Shown piece by piece: positions 17,329-25,448 of a stretch of DNA of 35,715 bases (the first letter of the stretch is position 1; every line of letters starts with the position of its first letter). The position numbers and the translations under genes were made by a program. Origin of the DNA: an uncultured Geobacter sp. (GTDB lineage: Bacteria > Desulfobacterota > Desulfuromonadia > Geobacterales > CAIOGM01); assembly GCA_903857795.1 (NCBI GenBank), contig CAIOGM010000174.1, positions 1 to 35,715 of the forward strand, written 5' to 3'. The notes below the pieces were generated by a model. That model was not told the origin of the DNA. It worked only from the letters and a program-made list of their open reading frames with translations, and did not search any database.

Positions 17329-19599
17329 TCAAGCCACGGGGATCCAGGGAAGCTTCACCGTGAAGGTTGTCCCCACCCCCACGACGCTCTCCACCTGCAG
17401 CTCTCCGTCATGTTTTTTTATGATCTCGCTGGAGATGCTCAAGCCCAGCCCGGTCCCTTTTCCCACATCCTTGGTGGTGAAGAACGGGTCGAAGATTCTG
17501 TTCATGATCTTCTCCGGAATCCCGGCGCCGGTGTCGCTCACCGAGACATAGACGAAGCGTTCGTCGAAACGGCTTTTGAGTACGATCTCTCCCGGAGCGA
17601 CCATGGCCTGTCCGGCGTTGAGCAGCAGGTTCAGGAAGAGCTGGTTCATCTGGCCCCGGTTGCCGAGAACCGTGGGGGTAGGTTCGTACTCCTTCCGGAT
17701 CGTGGCCACGTAGTTCAAATCGGTGAGACAGACAGTCAGGGCGTTATCCAGGCAACTGTCCAGCGTTAGCGCCTCTTTCTCCGGCGGATTCAGTCGTGTA
17801 TCCCGCGTATAGTTCTGCAGATCCTGGACGATCTTCGTAACCCGCGTTGCGCCCCCCAGAGTCGAGCCGATGAGGTCGGCGCCATCGTCCAGAATGGAAT
17901 CTATCTCCAGTTCCGCCCTTCGGGCGGCGACGACATCCCGGTTGGCGGAACCGGAGTCGCCGGCGTCCAGATCCCGGCGGAACCGGTCGTACCGGACAAT
18001 CTGGTCGAAATAGTCGGTCAGGACCCGCAGGTTGCTGGAGATGAAGCCCAGCGGGCTGTTGAGCTCATGGGCAACGCCGGCCGCCAGACGTGTGATGGAG
18101 TCCATTTTCGCCTGGTCCTTGAGGCGCAGCTTCTCCTGGAGCTCCTTGCGCGCGGTGATGTCCATGAACGTCACCACGGCGCCGGTAATCCGCCCTTCCG
18201 TCAGCTGGGGCGCGGAACAGTACTCCACGGGAAAACTGCTGCCGTCGGATCTCCGGAACAGCTCGTCGTCAACACGATAGCTCTGGTTTTCGGTGAAACT
18301 CTTAAAGAACGAGCAACTCTCCAGGGGAATGGGGGAACCGTCCCCATAGGAATGGTGAACCAGTTCGCGCAAGTTTTTTCCCAGCAACTCTTCCTGGCGC
18401 CCGTATCCGAGAACGAGGAGTGCCGCGGGGTTGCAGAAGGTGCAGCAGCCGTTGAGTTCAATGCCGCAGACGGCGTCACCGATGGTGTCCAGAATCAGGC
18501 AGACCTTTTCCTCGCTTTTATGCAGCTCCCGGGTCATGGTTCGGGCCAGGGCCTCCGCCCGGGTGCTGGTGTTCTGCAGGGAACGAACCCAGCCGAAGAG
18601 GAGGAGAGAGATGGCGACGCCGCCGGCCAGGGTGAACCATGTGACGAGATAGGTCGCGGAGAAGTAGCCCCCCCCCGTTTGGGTAACGGTCAGCGTCCAG
18701 AGCCGACCATTTGCTTGAATCTGCCGAGTGAGGCGGACCGGATGAAGATGTTTCTTTTTCTCCCCCGAGTGGCTTTCATACAACAGATTTTGGGGCGATT
18801 GCTCCCCTCCGTCGAAGAGCTGAAGGTAACTATGCTGTTTTCCCTCACCTTGTCGCCCCAGTATCCCCCGGATCATATCGCCCATCCGATAAGAGGCGTA
18901 GACCCAGCCCTTGAGCGCGGCGCGGCGCTGCGCCACCGTCGCATGGGGGAGCCCCGTGCGGTAGACCGGCAGGTACATCAGGGCGCCGTCCTGAACGTCG
19001 GCGCCGTTTTTCTGAACCAAGACGGTTTTGCCCGAAAGCGTGGCTCTATCGGTATCCCGCGCCTGTTCCATGGCCTTGCGGCGAACCGGTTCGGAAAACA
19101 TATCGTAACCGAGCTCCTGCAGGTTCGGGCCGGAAAGCGGCTCCAGATAGATAATGGAGGAGTAAACAGTGCGCTGGCCGGCCGGTTTGACCGCATACTC
19201 CGGGAACCCTTCGCCGCGCAATTCCCGGAGGTGCCGCGAGGGCTCCTGGGGGGGAATCAGGAGCGAGAAGCCGGTCCCCTGAATGCCGGGGAGTTGTTGA
19301 TCAAGCTCGTCCAGGGCGCTGCAGTACAGTTGCCACTCTTTCCGTGTGATCTCTTCCGAGTGGTAAAAAAACGCGACACCCCCCTGCAGGAGGCGAGCAT
19401 AGTCACCCAGCCCCACCATAATTGTCGCCTGGATTTCGTCGCACTGAGCGTCTAATTCAATGGCGGCGATCCGTTCCACCCCGAATTTTACCAGCAGGGT
19501 CGCCCCGAAGGTAATGAGCAACCCCACAGCCAGGACGAGCCATGAGCGTCGATTCTTAAGGGGAGTGGGGGCGCAGTGGTGGGGAGTTTCGGTGATCAA
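17329..19599 (-). CDS. CHASE-PAS sensor histidine kinase
   Basis: A 756-residue paralogue of the kinase at 14195-17218, about collinear with it through residue 485. TM1 is at 20-37, the CHASE domain at about 40-300 (LGYDMFSEPVRRKAME), TM2 at 315-338 and a single PAS at about 360-485. HisKA has H511 in GVAHELNSPL, and the HATPase has SDTGAGIPEK, FDPFFTTK and GKGTGLGLS. It lacks the 250-residue, two-PAS block of its neighbour. The start is TTG with AGGAG upstream. It begins 22 bp after the receiver/kinase hybrid and is probably in the same operon. CHASE domains sense small extracellular ligands, here unknown. Confidence 0.92.
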   Translation of the reverse strand: MITETPHHCAPTPLKNRRSWLVLAVGLLITFGATLLVKFGVERIAAIELDAQCDEIQATIMVGLGDYARLLQGGVAFFYHSEEITRKEWQLYCSALDELDQQLPGIQGTGFSLLIPPQEPSRHLRELRGEGFPEYAVKPAGQRTVYSSIIYLEPLSGPNLQELGYDMFSEPVRRKAMEQARDTDRATLSGKTVLVQKNGADVQDGALMYLPVYRTGLPHATVAQRRAALKGWVYASYRMGDMIRGILGRQGEGKQHSYLQLFDGGEQSPQNLLYESHSGEKKKHLHPVRLTRQIQANGRLWTLTVTQTGGGYFSATYLVTWFTLAGGVAISLLLFGWVRSLQNTSTRAEALARTMTRELHKSEEKVCLILDTIGDAVCGIELNGCCTFCNPAALLVLGYGRQEELLGKNLRELVHHSYGDGSPIPLESCSFFKSFTENQSYRVDDELFRRSDGSSFPVEYCSAPQLTEGRITGAVVTFMDITARKELQEKLRLKDQAKMDSITRLAAGVAHELNSPLGFISSNLRVLTDYFDQIVRYDRFRRDLDAGDSGSANRDVVAARRAELEIDSILDDGADLIGSTLGGATRVTKIVQDLQNYTRDTRLNPPEKEALTLDSCLDNALTVCLTDLNYVATIRKEYEPTPTVLGNRGQMNQLFLNLLLNAGQAMVAPGEIVLKSRFDERFVYVSVSDTGAGIPEKIMNRIFDPFFTTKDVGKGTGLGLSISSEIIKKHDGELQVESVVGVGTTFTVKLPWIPVA

Positions 19600-19621
19600 G
19601 ATGGCTCCTGGGGGTGCCTGG

Positions 19622-20881
19622 TTATGCCTCGTGAGTCCGGGGGAGCTTCACCGTGAAGGTCGTCCCGACCCCCACGACGCTCTCCACCAGCAGCTCGCCG
19701 TCATGCTTTTTCACGATCTCGGAGGAGATGCTCAGGCCCAGGCCGGTCCCCTTCCCCACATCCTTGGTGGTAAAAAACGGGTCGAAGATCCTGTTCATGA
19801 TCTCCCCGGGAATCCCGGCGCCGGCGTCACTCACCGAGGCATAGACGAAGTGGTCGTCATGGCGCACCTTCAGGACAATCTCTCCCGGTTCCACCATGGC
19901 CTGTCCGGCGTTGAGCAGCAGATTCAAAAAAACCTGGTTCAATTGGCCCGGGTGACAGAGGATCTTCGGCCCGGCTTCGTACTCTTTCCTGATCTGCGCC
20001 GTCTTTTTCAATGTATTGAAACAGATGGTCAGGGCGCTCTCCAGGCAGGAGGTCAGCGTCACGGTTTCATGCTCCACCCTGTCAACCCGGGAAAAGTTCA
20101 TCAGATCCCTGACGATCTTCGTAATCCGCTCCGCTCCCTCCAGGGTCTCCTTGATCAGCTCGGGGAGATCCTCCAGAATCGATTCCATGGCCCGGGATTC
20201 CCTGTCGGCGGCGACGGTGGCGGGGAGTGTCGCCGGTGCGGCATGGATAAACCGGACTATCTGCTCCTGGTACTTGGCGAGCATAGCCAGGTTGCTGGAT
20301 ATATACCCCATGGGAGTATTGATCTCATGGGCCACGCCGGCGGCCAGTTGCCCGATGGCGGCCATCTTTTCGCTCCGCATGAGCGCCAGATCCTTCTCCC
20401 GGTTTTTCTCCATCTCGGCGGCGACACTCTCTTTGAGTCTCTGATTTTCCTTGAGCAGCCGGTATCGGTCGAGACTTTCCCGCACGACCTGGAGCAGCTC
20501 ACCATCTTCCCACGGCTTTTCCAGAAACTTCTGCGCCCCCCCCTGATTGATGGCGTCGATGGCGTCGGCGATTTCCGAATACCCCGTCAGGATCATCCGG
20601 GGAATCTCCGGCGCCATTTTTTTCGCCAGTTGCAAAAAGGTCGAACCGGTCATCTCCGGCATCCGCTGGTCGCTTAAGATCAGTCCGATATTTTCCGTAC
20701 GCGCCATGATGGCCAGAGCTTCCGGCCCCGAAGAAGCCGTCAGCACCTTGAACGCCTCATGGCGGAAAACGCGGGTCAGCGCCTTGAGGATCTCTGCTTC
20801 GTCATCCACGCAGAGGATATAGAGCGGCGCTTCAGGCGGGGTCATTGTGACGTCGGCTAAGGGGAGCTCTTCGTTCGTCAT
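19622..20881 (-). CDS. Receiver-histidine kinase hybrid (REC-HisKA-HATPase)
   Basis: A 419-residue cytosolic protein with the receiver first: CVDDE at 24-28, phosphoacceptor D71 in LSDQRMPEMTG and K122 in EKPW. A short coiled linker (140-172) follows, then HisKA with H185 in GVAHEINTP and HATPase with SDAGAGIPGE, FDPFFTTK and GKGTGLGLS. There is no membrane segment. The first 150 residues nearly repeat those of the receiver/HD protein at 13044-14198, while the kinase half matches the other kinases of the cluster, so it looks like a domain-shuffled chimera. It overlaps the upstream kinase by ATGA. It could relay phosphate from that kinase to a further partner. Confidence 0.92.
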   Translation of the reverse strand: MTNEELPLADVTMTPPEAPLYILCVDDEAEILKALTRVFRHEAFKVLTASSGPEALAIMARTENIGLILSDQRMPEMTGSTFLQLAKKMAPEIPRMILTGYSEIADAIDAINQGGAQKFLEKPWEDGELLQVVRESLDRYRLLKENQRLKESVAAEMEKNREKDLALMRSEKMAAIGQLAAGVAHEINTPMGYISSNLAMLAKYQEQIVRFIHAAPATLPATVAADRESRAMESILEDLPELIKETLEGAERITKIVRDLMNFSRVDRVEHETVTLTSCLESALTICFNTLKKTAQIRKEYEAGPKILCHPGQLNQVFLNLLLNAGQAMVEPGEIVLKVRHDDHFVYASVSDAGAGIPGEIMNRIFDPFFTTKDVGKGTGLGLSISSEIVKKHDGELLVESVVGVGTTFTVKLPRTHEA

Positions 20882-21041
20882 GGTATCTCCACGGTTCGGG
20901 GGAGCTTCACCGTGAAGGTCGTCCCGACCCCCAGGACGCTCTCCACCAGCAGCTCTCCGTTATGTTTGTTTATGATTTCGGCGGAGATACTGAGTCCCAG
21001 GCCGGTCCCCTGCCCCACCTCCTTGGTGGTGAAGAACGGGT
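20476..21041. repeat. Duplicated kinase/receiver junction, copy B
   Basis: This is the partner of 13793-14358. It includes the last part of the kinase gene and the first part of the hybrid gene on either side of the ATGA overlap. High DNA similarity and the constant offset mean either recent duplication or continuing gene conversion. Confidence 0.85.
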
Positions 21042-22623
21042 CGAAGATCCTGTTCATGATCTCCTCCGGAATCCCGGCGCCGGTATCGCTCACCGAGATA
21101 TAGACGAAGCGTTCGTCGAAACGGCTTTTGAGGACGATCTCTCCCGGAGCGATGATAGCCTGTCCGGCGTTGACCAGCAGGTTCAAAAAGACCTGGTTCA
21201 GTTGCCCCCGGTTGCAGAGGACTTTAGGGGTAGGTTCGTACTCCTTCCGGATGGTGGCCACGTATTTCAGGTCGCTGTTACAGATGGCCAGGGCGCTCTC
21301 CAGGCAGAGGTCCAGCATTACCGCCTCTTTCTCCAGCGCATCCATCCGTGTAAATATTTTCATATTCTGAACGATTTCCGTGACCCGCTTCGCCCCCCCC
21401 AGCGTCCCGTTGATCAGGTCGACACCGTCTTCCAAAATGGAGTCGATCCTCTGTTCCACTCTCCGGGCGGTGATGGCGTCCCGGTTGTCGGATGAGGAGT
21501 CGCTGTCATCCAGATCCTGACGAAACCGGTCGAACCGGACAATCTGGTCGTAATAGTCGGCCAAGACCCGCAGGTTGCTGGAGATGAAGCAGAGCGGATT
21601 ATTGATCTCATGGGCGACGCCGGCCGCCAGTTGTCCGACGGAGGCCATTTTTTCACTCCGCATGAGCACCTGGTCCTTGAGGAGCAGCTCCTCCTGGATC
21701 TCCTTGTGCACGGTGATGTCTTCCATGGCCAGCAGTATGATATGGGCGCCGATATCAGCCCGGCGGATCTGCCGGGCGTTGAGGAGAAAGGTCTTGCGCC
21801 CGATTCCGGGAAATTCATGCGCTACTTCATAGCCGTTGAACAGGGATTCATGGTGGAGGATATCCTCCAGGAGGCGCCGCAGGGCGGGGATGTCCCACTG
21901 CCGGCTCCCCAGGTCGAAGATGAAGTTCCCGATGGTTTCCCCAGGCGTTACACGGAAGGTATCGTAGAAGCTTCGATTGGCGGTGAGGATCTTCAGGTCG
22001 GCATCGAGCACCACCAGCGACTCCCGCACGGCCTCCACTATATTCTCGGCATACTCCCGGGCGTCCCGGATCTCCGTTTCCAACCGTTTGCGCTCGGTCA
22101 GTTCAACGACCAACGATTGATTTTGCACCCGGATTTTTTCCATGTGCGATTCGCCGCGGTTGGCGGCCAGGGCGTCGGCGATGCGCCGCAACACCACCGG
22201 CGCGACCGCCGGAGCGGTGGGCGGGAGTGATTTGCCCAGCGTAACGGTAGTCCCCCGGCCGGGGGTGGTTTCGATGTGAAAATGCTCCAGCAGCCGCCGA
22301 CTGCCGATGATCCCCAGTCCCATGCCGCTGCGTGAGCTGTTGCGCCCTTCCAGGATGGCGTCAAGCTCGGCTATCCCCGGCCCGTGGTCGCGCACGGCGA
22401 TGGTGAAGCGGGGCGCGAGGGCTGTTTCCTCAAGCATGAACTCCACCTCGCCCCCCAGGCCGTACTGGTGGGCGTTGCGGGCGATCTCCGAGACGGCGGT
22501 GCTGATGCGGGTCTGATCCTGGCGGTCAAAACCCAACTGCTCGGCGATGAGCCGCGCCCGCTGCCGGGCATGGACCACGTCCTGTTCGTAACGGATTTCA
22601 ACGCGGGCCAGCGACGTCGTCAT
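20878..22623 (-). CDS. RsbT-like domain fused to PAS histidine kinase
   Basis: 581 residues from the ATG at 22623, chosen for AGGAGG 8 nt upstream and for its match to the paralogue at 23971-25446. Residues 1-130 are a GHKL serine-kinase domain of RsbT type: STAVSEIARNAHQYG (N-box N50), RDHGPGIAELD (79-89), SGMGLGIIGSRRLLEHF (99-115) and PGRGTTVTLG. A helix (165-190) and a PAS domain (about 192-305) follow. HisKA has H339 in GVAHEINNPL, and a second HATPase carries SDTGAGIPEE and GQGTGLGLS. So one chain carries both an RsbT-like and a histidine kinase unit. It lies 17 bp after rsbS and overlaps the hybrid gene. It has no membrane segment. Confidence 0.9.
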   Translation of the reverse strand: MTTSLARVEIRYEQDVVHARQRARLIAEQLGFDRQDQTRISTAVSEIARNAHQYGLGGEVEFMLEETALAPRFTIAVRDHGPGIAELDAILEGRNSSRSGMGLGIIGSRRLLEHFHIETTPGRGTTVTLGKSLPPTAPAVAPVVLRRIADALAANRGESHMEKIRVQNQSLVVELTERKRLETEIRDAREYAENIVEAVRESLVVLDADLKILTANRSFYDTFRVTPGETIGNFIFDLGSRQWDIPALRRLLEDILHHESLFNGYEVAHEFPGIGRKTFLLNARQIRRADIGAHIILLAMEDITVHKEIQEELLLKDQVLMRSEKMASVGQLAAGVAHEINNPLCFISSNLRVLADYYDQIVRFDRFRQDLDDSDSSSDNRDAITARRVEQRIDSILEDGVDLINGTLGGAKRVTEIVQNMKIFTRMDALEKEAVMLDLCLESALAICNSDLKYVATIRKEYEPTPKVLCNRGQLNQVFLNLLVNAGQAIIAPGEIVLKSRFDERFVYISVSDTGAGIPEEIMNRIFDPFFTTKEVGQGTGLGLSISAEIINKHNGELLVESVLGVGTTFTVKLPRTVEIP

Positions 22624-22640
22624 ACTCTTCCCCTCCTGGT

Positions 22641-23027
22641 TCAACTGACAGGGTTCAGGGTAAAACTGTCTTCATCCACCAGGGTTCGCAGCAGCGCCAT
22701 CCCTTTGTCGACGCTGAGCGCGGTCCGGACGCCTGTCAGCTCCATCCCCAGTTCGACAATGGTGATGGCCACGGCGGGCTGCATGCCGACGACGACGGCT
22801 TCCGCACCCAGCACACCGGCCATGGCTGCCATATGGCCCAGCATCCGGCCGATGAACGAATCCACCATCTCCAGTGAGGAGATATCGATGAGCACCCCTT
22901 TGGCCCGAGTCGCCACCAGCTTCGTGGTGAGATCGTCCTGCAGAGTCATGGCCAGACGGTCGTGCATGTCCACCTGGATGCTCACCAGCAGGAACTCGCC
23001 TACTTTGAGAATTGGAATGTGTTCCAC
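22641..23027 (-). CDS. rsbS: Stressosome scaffold protein RsbS (STAS)
   Basis: A 128-residue single STAS domain. In Bacillus, RsbS builds the stressosome with RsbR and holds RsbT until RsbT phosphorylates it on a serine. That serine is present: S57 in DISSLEMVDSFIGRML, the equivalent of S59 in the Bacillus protein. The start is GTG at 23027 with GGAGG 8 nt upstream. It lies 17 bp after rsbR and 17 bp before an RsbT-fused kinase. Length and motif agree with RsbS rather than RsbV, which would have a different phosphosite context. Confidence 0.92.
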   Translation of the reverse strand: MEHIPILKVGEFLLVSIQVDMHDRLAMTLQDDLTTKLVATRAKGVLIDISSLEMVDSFIGRMLGHMAAMAGVLGAEAVVVGMQPAVAITIVELGMELTGVRTALSVDKGMALLRTLVDEDSFTLNPVS

Positions 23028-23044
23028 AGAGGAGCCCTCCTTGG

Positions 23045-23914
23045 TTACGCGCGCGGCGTTTGCCTAGCGACGCTGCAGCCGATCTGCCGGAAGGCGTAGG
23101 CCAGGGCGTCGGCCAGGGAAGCCTTGGTCACCACAGTGCCGAACTCCACCCCCAGCTGCACCATGGTCTGGGCGATCTGTGGGCGGATGCCGCTGATGAT
23201 GCATTCGGCCCCCATCAACCGCGCGGCGGAAACCGTCTTGAGCAGATATTGGGCCACCAGCGTATCCACGGTGGGGACGCCGGTGATGTCCACGATGGCG
23301 ATGCCGCTGCCGGTGTCCACGATGCTTTGCAGGAGGTTCTCCATCATGATGTTGGCGCGGCCGCTGTCCAGGGTGCCGATGAGCGGCATAGCGATGATGC
23401 CGTCCCAGAGCTTCACCACCGGCGTGGATAACTCAAGCATTTCCGCCTGCTGGCGCTTGATGACCTGTTCGCGGGCCTTCTGGTGGACTTCGGTGGTGTA
23501 GAGACCGAGCTTGTCCAGCAGCACGGTGGCGCTCCACATCTCCTCGGCCAACGTCGCGGCATCCGTGCCCAGCTCTTGCCGCAGGTGGAAGAAAAACGGT
23601 TGCTTGAGCGAGAAGACGAAGGTGGCGGTTTCCGAGGGTGAAAAACCCTGGGTGGCGCGGCTCCGGGAAACGTCACCCAGAAAGTTGCAACTCTGCTGCC
23701 ACTCCGGCGCGGTGATGTCGGTGAGACTGCCGGAGCGGCAGGCAGGGGTGAAGAGCGCCAGGAACTCGGCCGATTGCCGGCGCAGGTCCGCGTCGGAAAT
23801 CAAGTCCCGTCGCGCGGAGAGGGCAGCCGACTGCTCGCGCAGCCACTCCTCCAGGATGGGCTGCTCGTAACGGGCGAGGATATCGGCGATGTGATTTGAT
23901 GTCGGGTCGGACAT
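23045..23914 (-). CDS. rsbR: Stressosome sensor/scaffold protein RsbR
   Basis: 289 residues: an N-terminal sensory domain (about 1-150, RsbRD-type rather than globin or PAS, judged by eye), a linker with EMLELSTPVVKLWDGI (about 165-180), and a C-terminal STAS domain. The main phosphothreonine is kept in VDITGVPTVDT, while the earlier site reads GTLDS, with Ser where Bacillus RsbRA has Thr171. The ATG has AGGAG 6 nt upstream. RsbR co-assembles with RsbS and sets the response to stress. It is the only RsbR in this window; others elsewhere in the genome could join the complex. The signal sensed is unknown. Confidence 0.92.
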   Translation of the reverse strand: MSDPTSNHIADILARYEQPILEEWLREQSAALSARRDLISDADLRRQSAEFLALFTPACRSGSLTDITAPEWQQSCNFLGDVSRSRATQGFSPSETATFVFSLKQPFFFHLRQELGTDAATLAEEMWSATVLLDKLGLYTTEVHQKAREQVIKRQQAEMLELSTPVVKLWDGIIAMPLIGTLDSGRANIMMENLLQSIVDTGSGIAIVDITGVPTVDTLVAQYLLKTVSAARLMGAECIISGIRPQIAQTMVQLGVEFGTVVTKASLADALAYAFRQIGCSVARQTPRA

Positions 23915-23970
23915 TGTTGTCTCCTTTTTTTGGTGAATGGTTCCCTTCTCCCTGCACGGAGCGGGGGAGC

Positions 23971-25446
23971 TTACGGCACATCGGATCGCGGCAGCTTCAC
24001 CGTGAACGTCGTCCCGACCCCCACGACGCTCTCCACCGTGAGTTCCCCCCGATGTTTGGCGATGATATCAGAGGAGATGCTGAGGCCCAGACCGGTCCCC
24101 TTCCCCACCTCCTTGGTGGTGAAGAACGGGTCGAAGATCCGCTCCCTGAGCTCCTCCGGAATCCCACGTCCGGTGTCGCTCACCGAGACGTAGGCGAAGA
24201 GTTCGTCATGCCAACTCCTCAACACGATCTCTCCCAGCGTGTCCGAAACGATGGCATGTCCGGCGTTGACCAGCAGATTCAAAAAGACCTGGCTCAGTTG
24301 GCCGGGGTGGCATACGACATTCTCCGCCGATTCGCACTCCTTGCGGATGACGGCCACATATTTCAGTTCGTTGTTGGCAACGGTGAGAGCGCTCTCCAGA
24401 CAAGAGGTCAGCGTCACCGTTTCACACTCCGGCGCGTCATTACGGGAAAAAGCCTTCAGTTCCTGGACGATCCTCGTCACCTTCTCCGCTCCCTCCAGCG
24501 ACTCCTTGATAAGGTCGACGCCATCCACCAGAATGGCTGCCATCTCCTCCGGACTCATCCTGCCACTCCCTCCCATGGACGGCCCCGGATTGCTCGGATC
24601 GTTCTCCTCCCTGTTCCAACCATAGGTGACTATCCGGTCGAAATAGTCGGCCAACACATTCAGATTGCTGGTGATGTACCCCATGGGATTATTGACCTCG
24701 TGGGCCACGCCCGCCGCCAGCTGTCCCAGGGAGACCATCTTTTCATTCTGGATGAGCGCCAGATCCTTGGCCCGCCCCTTCTTCACTCCTGCCGCCACCC
24801 GCTTCTCCAACTCCCTGTTCAGCGTCTCCAGTTGCAGTTGGGCGCTCCGGCGTTCAATAACCTCCTGCCGCAGCAGTTCCGACTGATCCCGCAACAGCGC
24901 GGAGATTCGCTTCCGTTCGGTAATCTCGCCGATCAGCTCCCGGTTTTGCGTCCGGATCTCTTCCAGGGGGGATGCGCTGCGGTTGGCGGTCAGGAGGTCG
25001 GCGATGCGCCGCAGCAGCAGCGGCGTGGCCGGAGGAGCGTCGGGCGGGAGTGATTTCCCCAGGGTGACGGTGGTCCCCCCGCCGGGGGTGGCGCCGATCT
25101 GGAAATGATCCAGCAGCCGCCGGCTGCCGACGATCCCCACCCCCATGCCGCTGCGTGAGGCGCCGCACCCGTCCAGGACGGCGTCCAGGTCGGCGATGCC
25201 CGGCCCCTGGTCGCGCACGGCAATGGTGAAGCGATGGCCGTGGGGTGTCGCCTCAAGCATAAACTCCACCTCACCTCCCTGGCCATATTGGTGGGCGTTA
25301 CGGGCGATTTCCGAGACGGCGGTGCTGATGCGGATCTGATCCTGGCGGTCAAAGCCCAGCTGTTCGGCGATCAGCCGCGCCCGCTGCCGGGCATGGACCA
25401 CGTCCTGTTCGTAACGGATTTCGACGTGGGCCAGCGACGTAGACAT
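23971..25446 (-). CDS. RsbT-like domain fused to histidine kinase (no PAS)
   Basis: 491 residues from the ATG at 25446; an ATG two codons upstream (25452) would overlap the preceding stop as ATGA and is a real alternative. Residues 1-130 are an RsbT-type kinase domain almost matching that at 20878-22623: STAVSEIARNAHQYG (N50), RDQGPGIADLD, SGMGVGIVGSRRLLDHF. A long coiled coil (165-235) replaces the PAS domain. HisKA has H249 in GVAHEVNNPM, and the second HATPase carries SDTGRGIPEE, FDPFFTTK and GKGTGLGLS. It lies between the phosphatase fusion and rsbR, inside the stressosome gene set. Confidence 0.9.
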   Translation of the reverse strand: MSTSLAHVEIRYEQDVVHARQRARLIAEQLGFDRQDQIRISTAVSEIARNAHQYGQGGEVEFMLEATPHGHRFTIAVRDQGPGIADLDAVLDGCGASRSGMGVGIVGSRRLLDHFQIGATPGGGTTVTLGKSLPPDAPPATPLLLRRIADLLTANRSASPLEEIRTQNRELIGEITERKRISALLRDQSELLRQEVIERRSAQLQLETLNRELEKRVAAGVKKGRAKDLALIQNEKMVSLGQLAAGVAHEVNNPMGYITSNLNVLADYFDRIVTYGWNREENDPSNPGPSMGGSGRMSPEEMAAILVDGVDLIKESLEGAEKVTRIVQELKAFSRNDAPECETVTLTSCLESALTVANNELKYVAVIRKECESAENVVCHPGQLSQVFLNLLVNAGHAIVSDTLGEIVLRSWHDELFAYVSVSDTGRGIPEELRERIFDPFFTTKEVGKGTGLGLSISSDIIAKHRGELTVESVVGVGTTFTVKLPRSDVP

Positions 25447-25448
25447 AC

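Noticed and set aside
23941-23970. Terminator between the RsbT-fused kinase and rsbR
   Set aside because: CTCCC and GGGAG can pair across a 12-base loop, but the stem is weak and the T-tract is absent; the A-rich run belongs to the rsbR ribosome site region.
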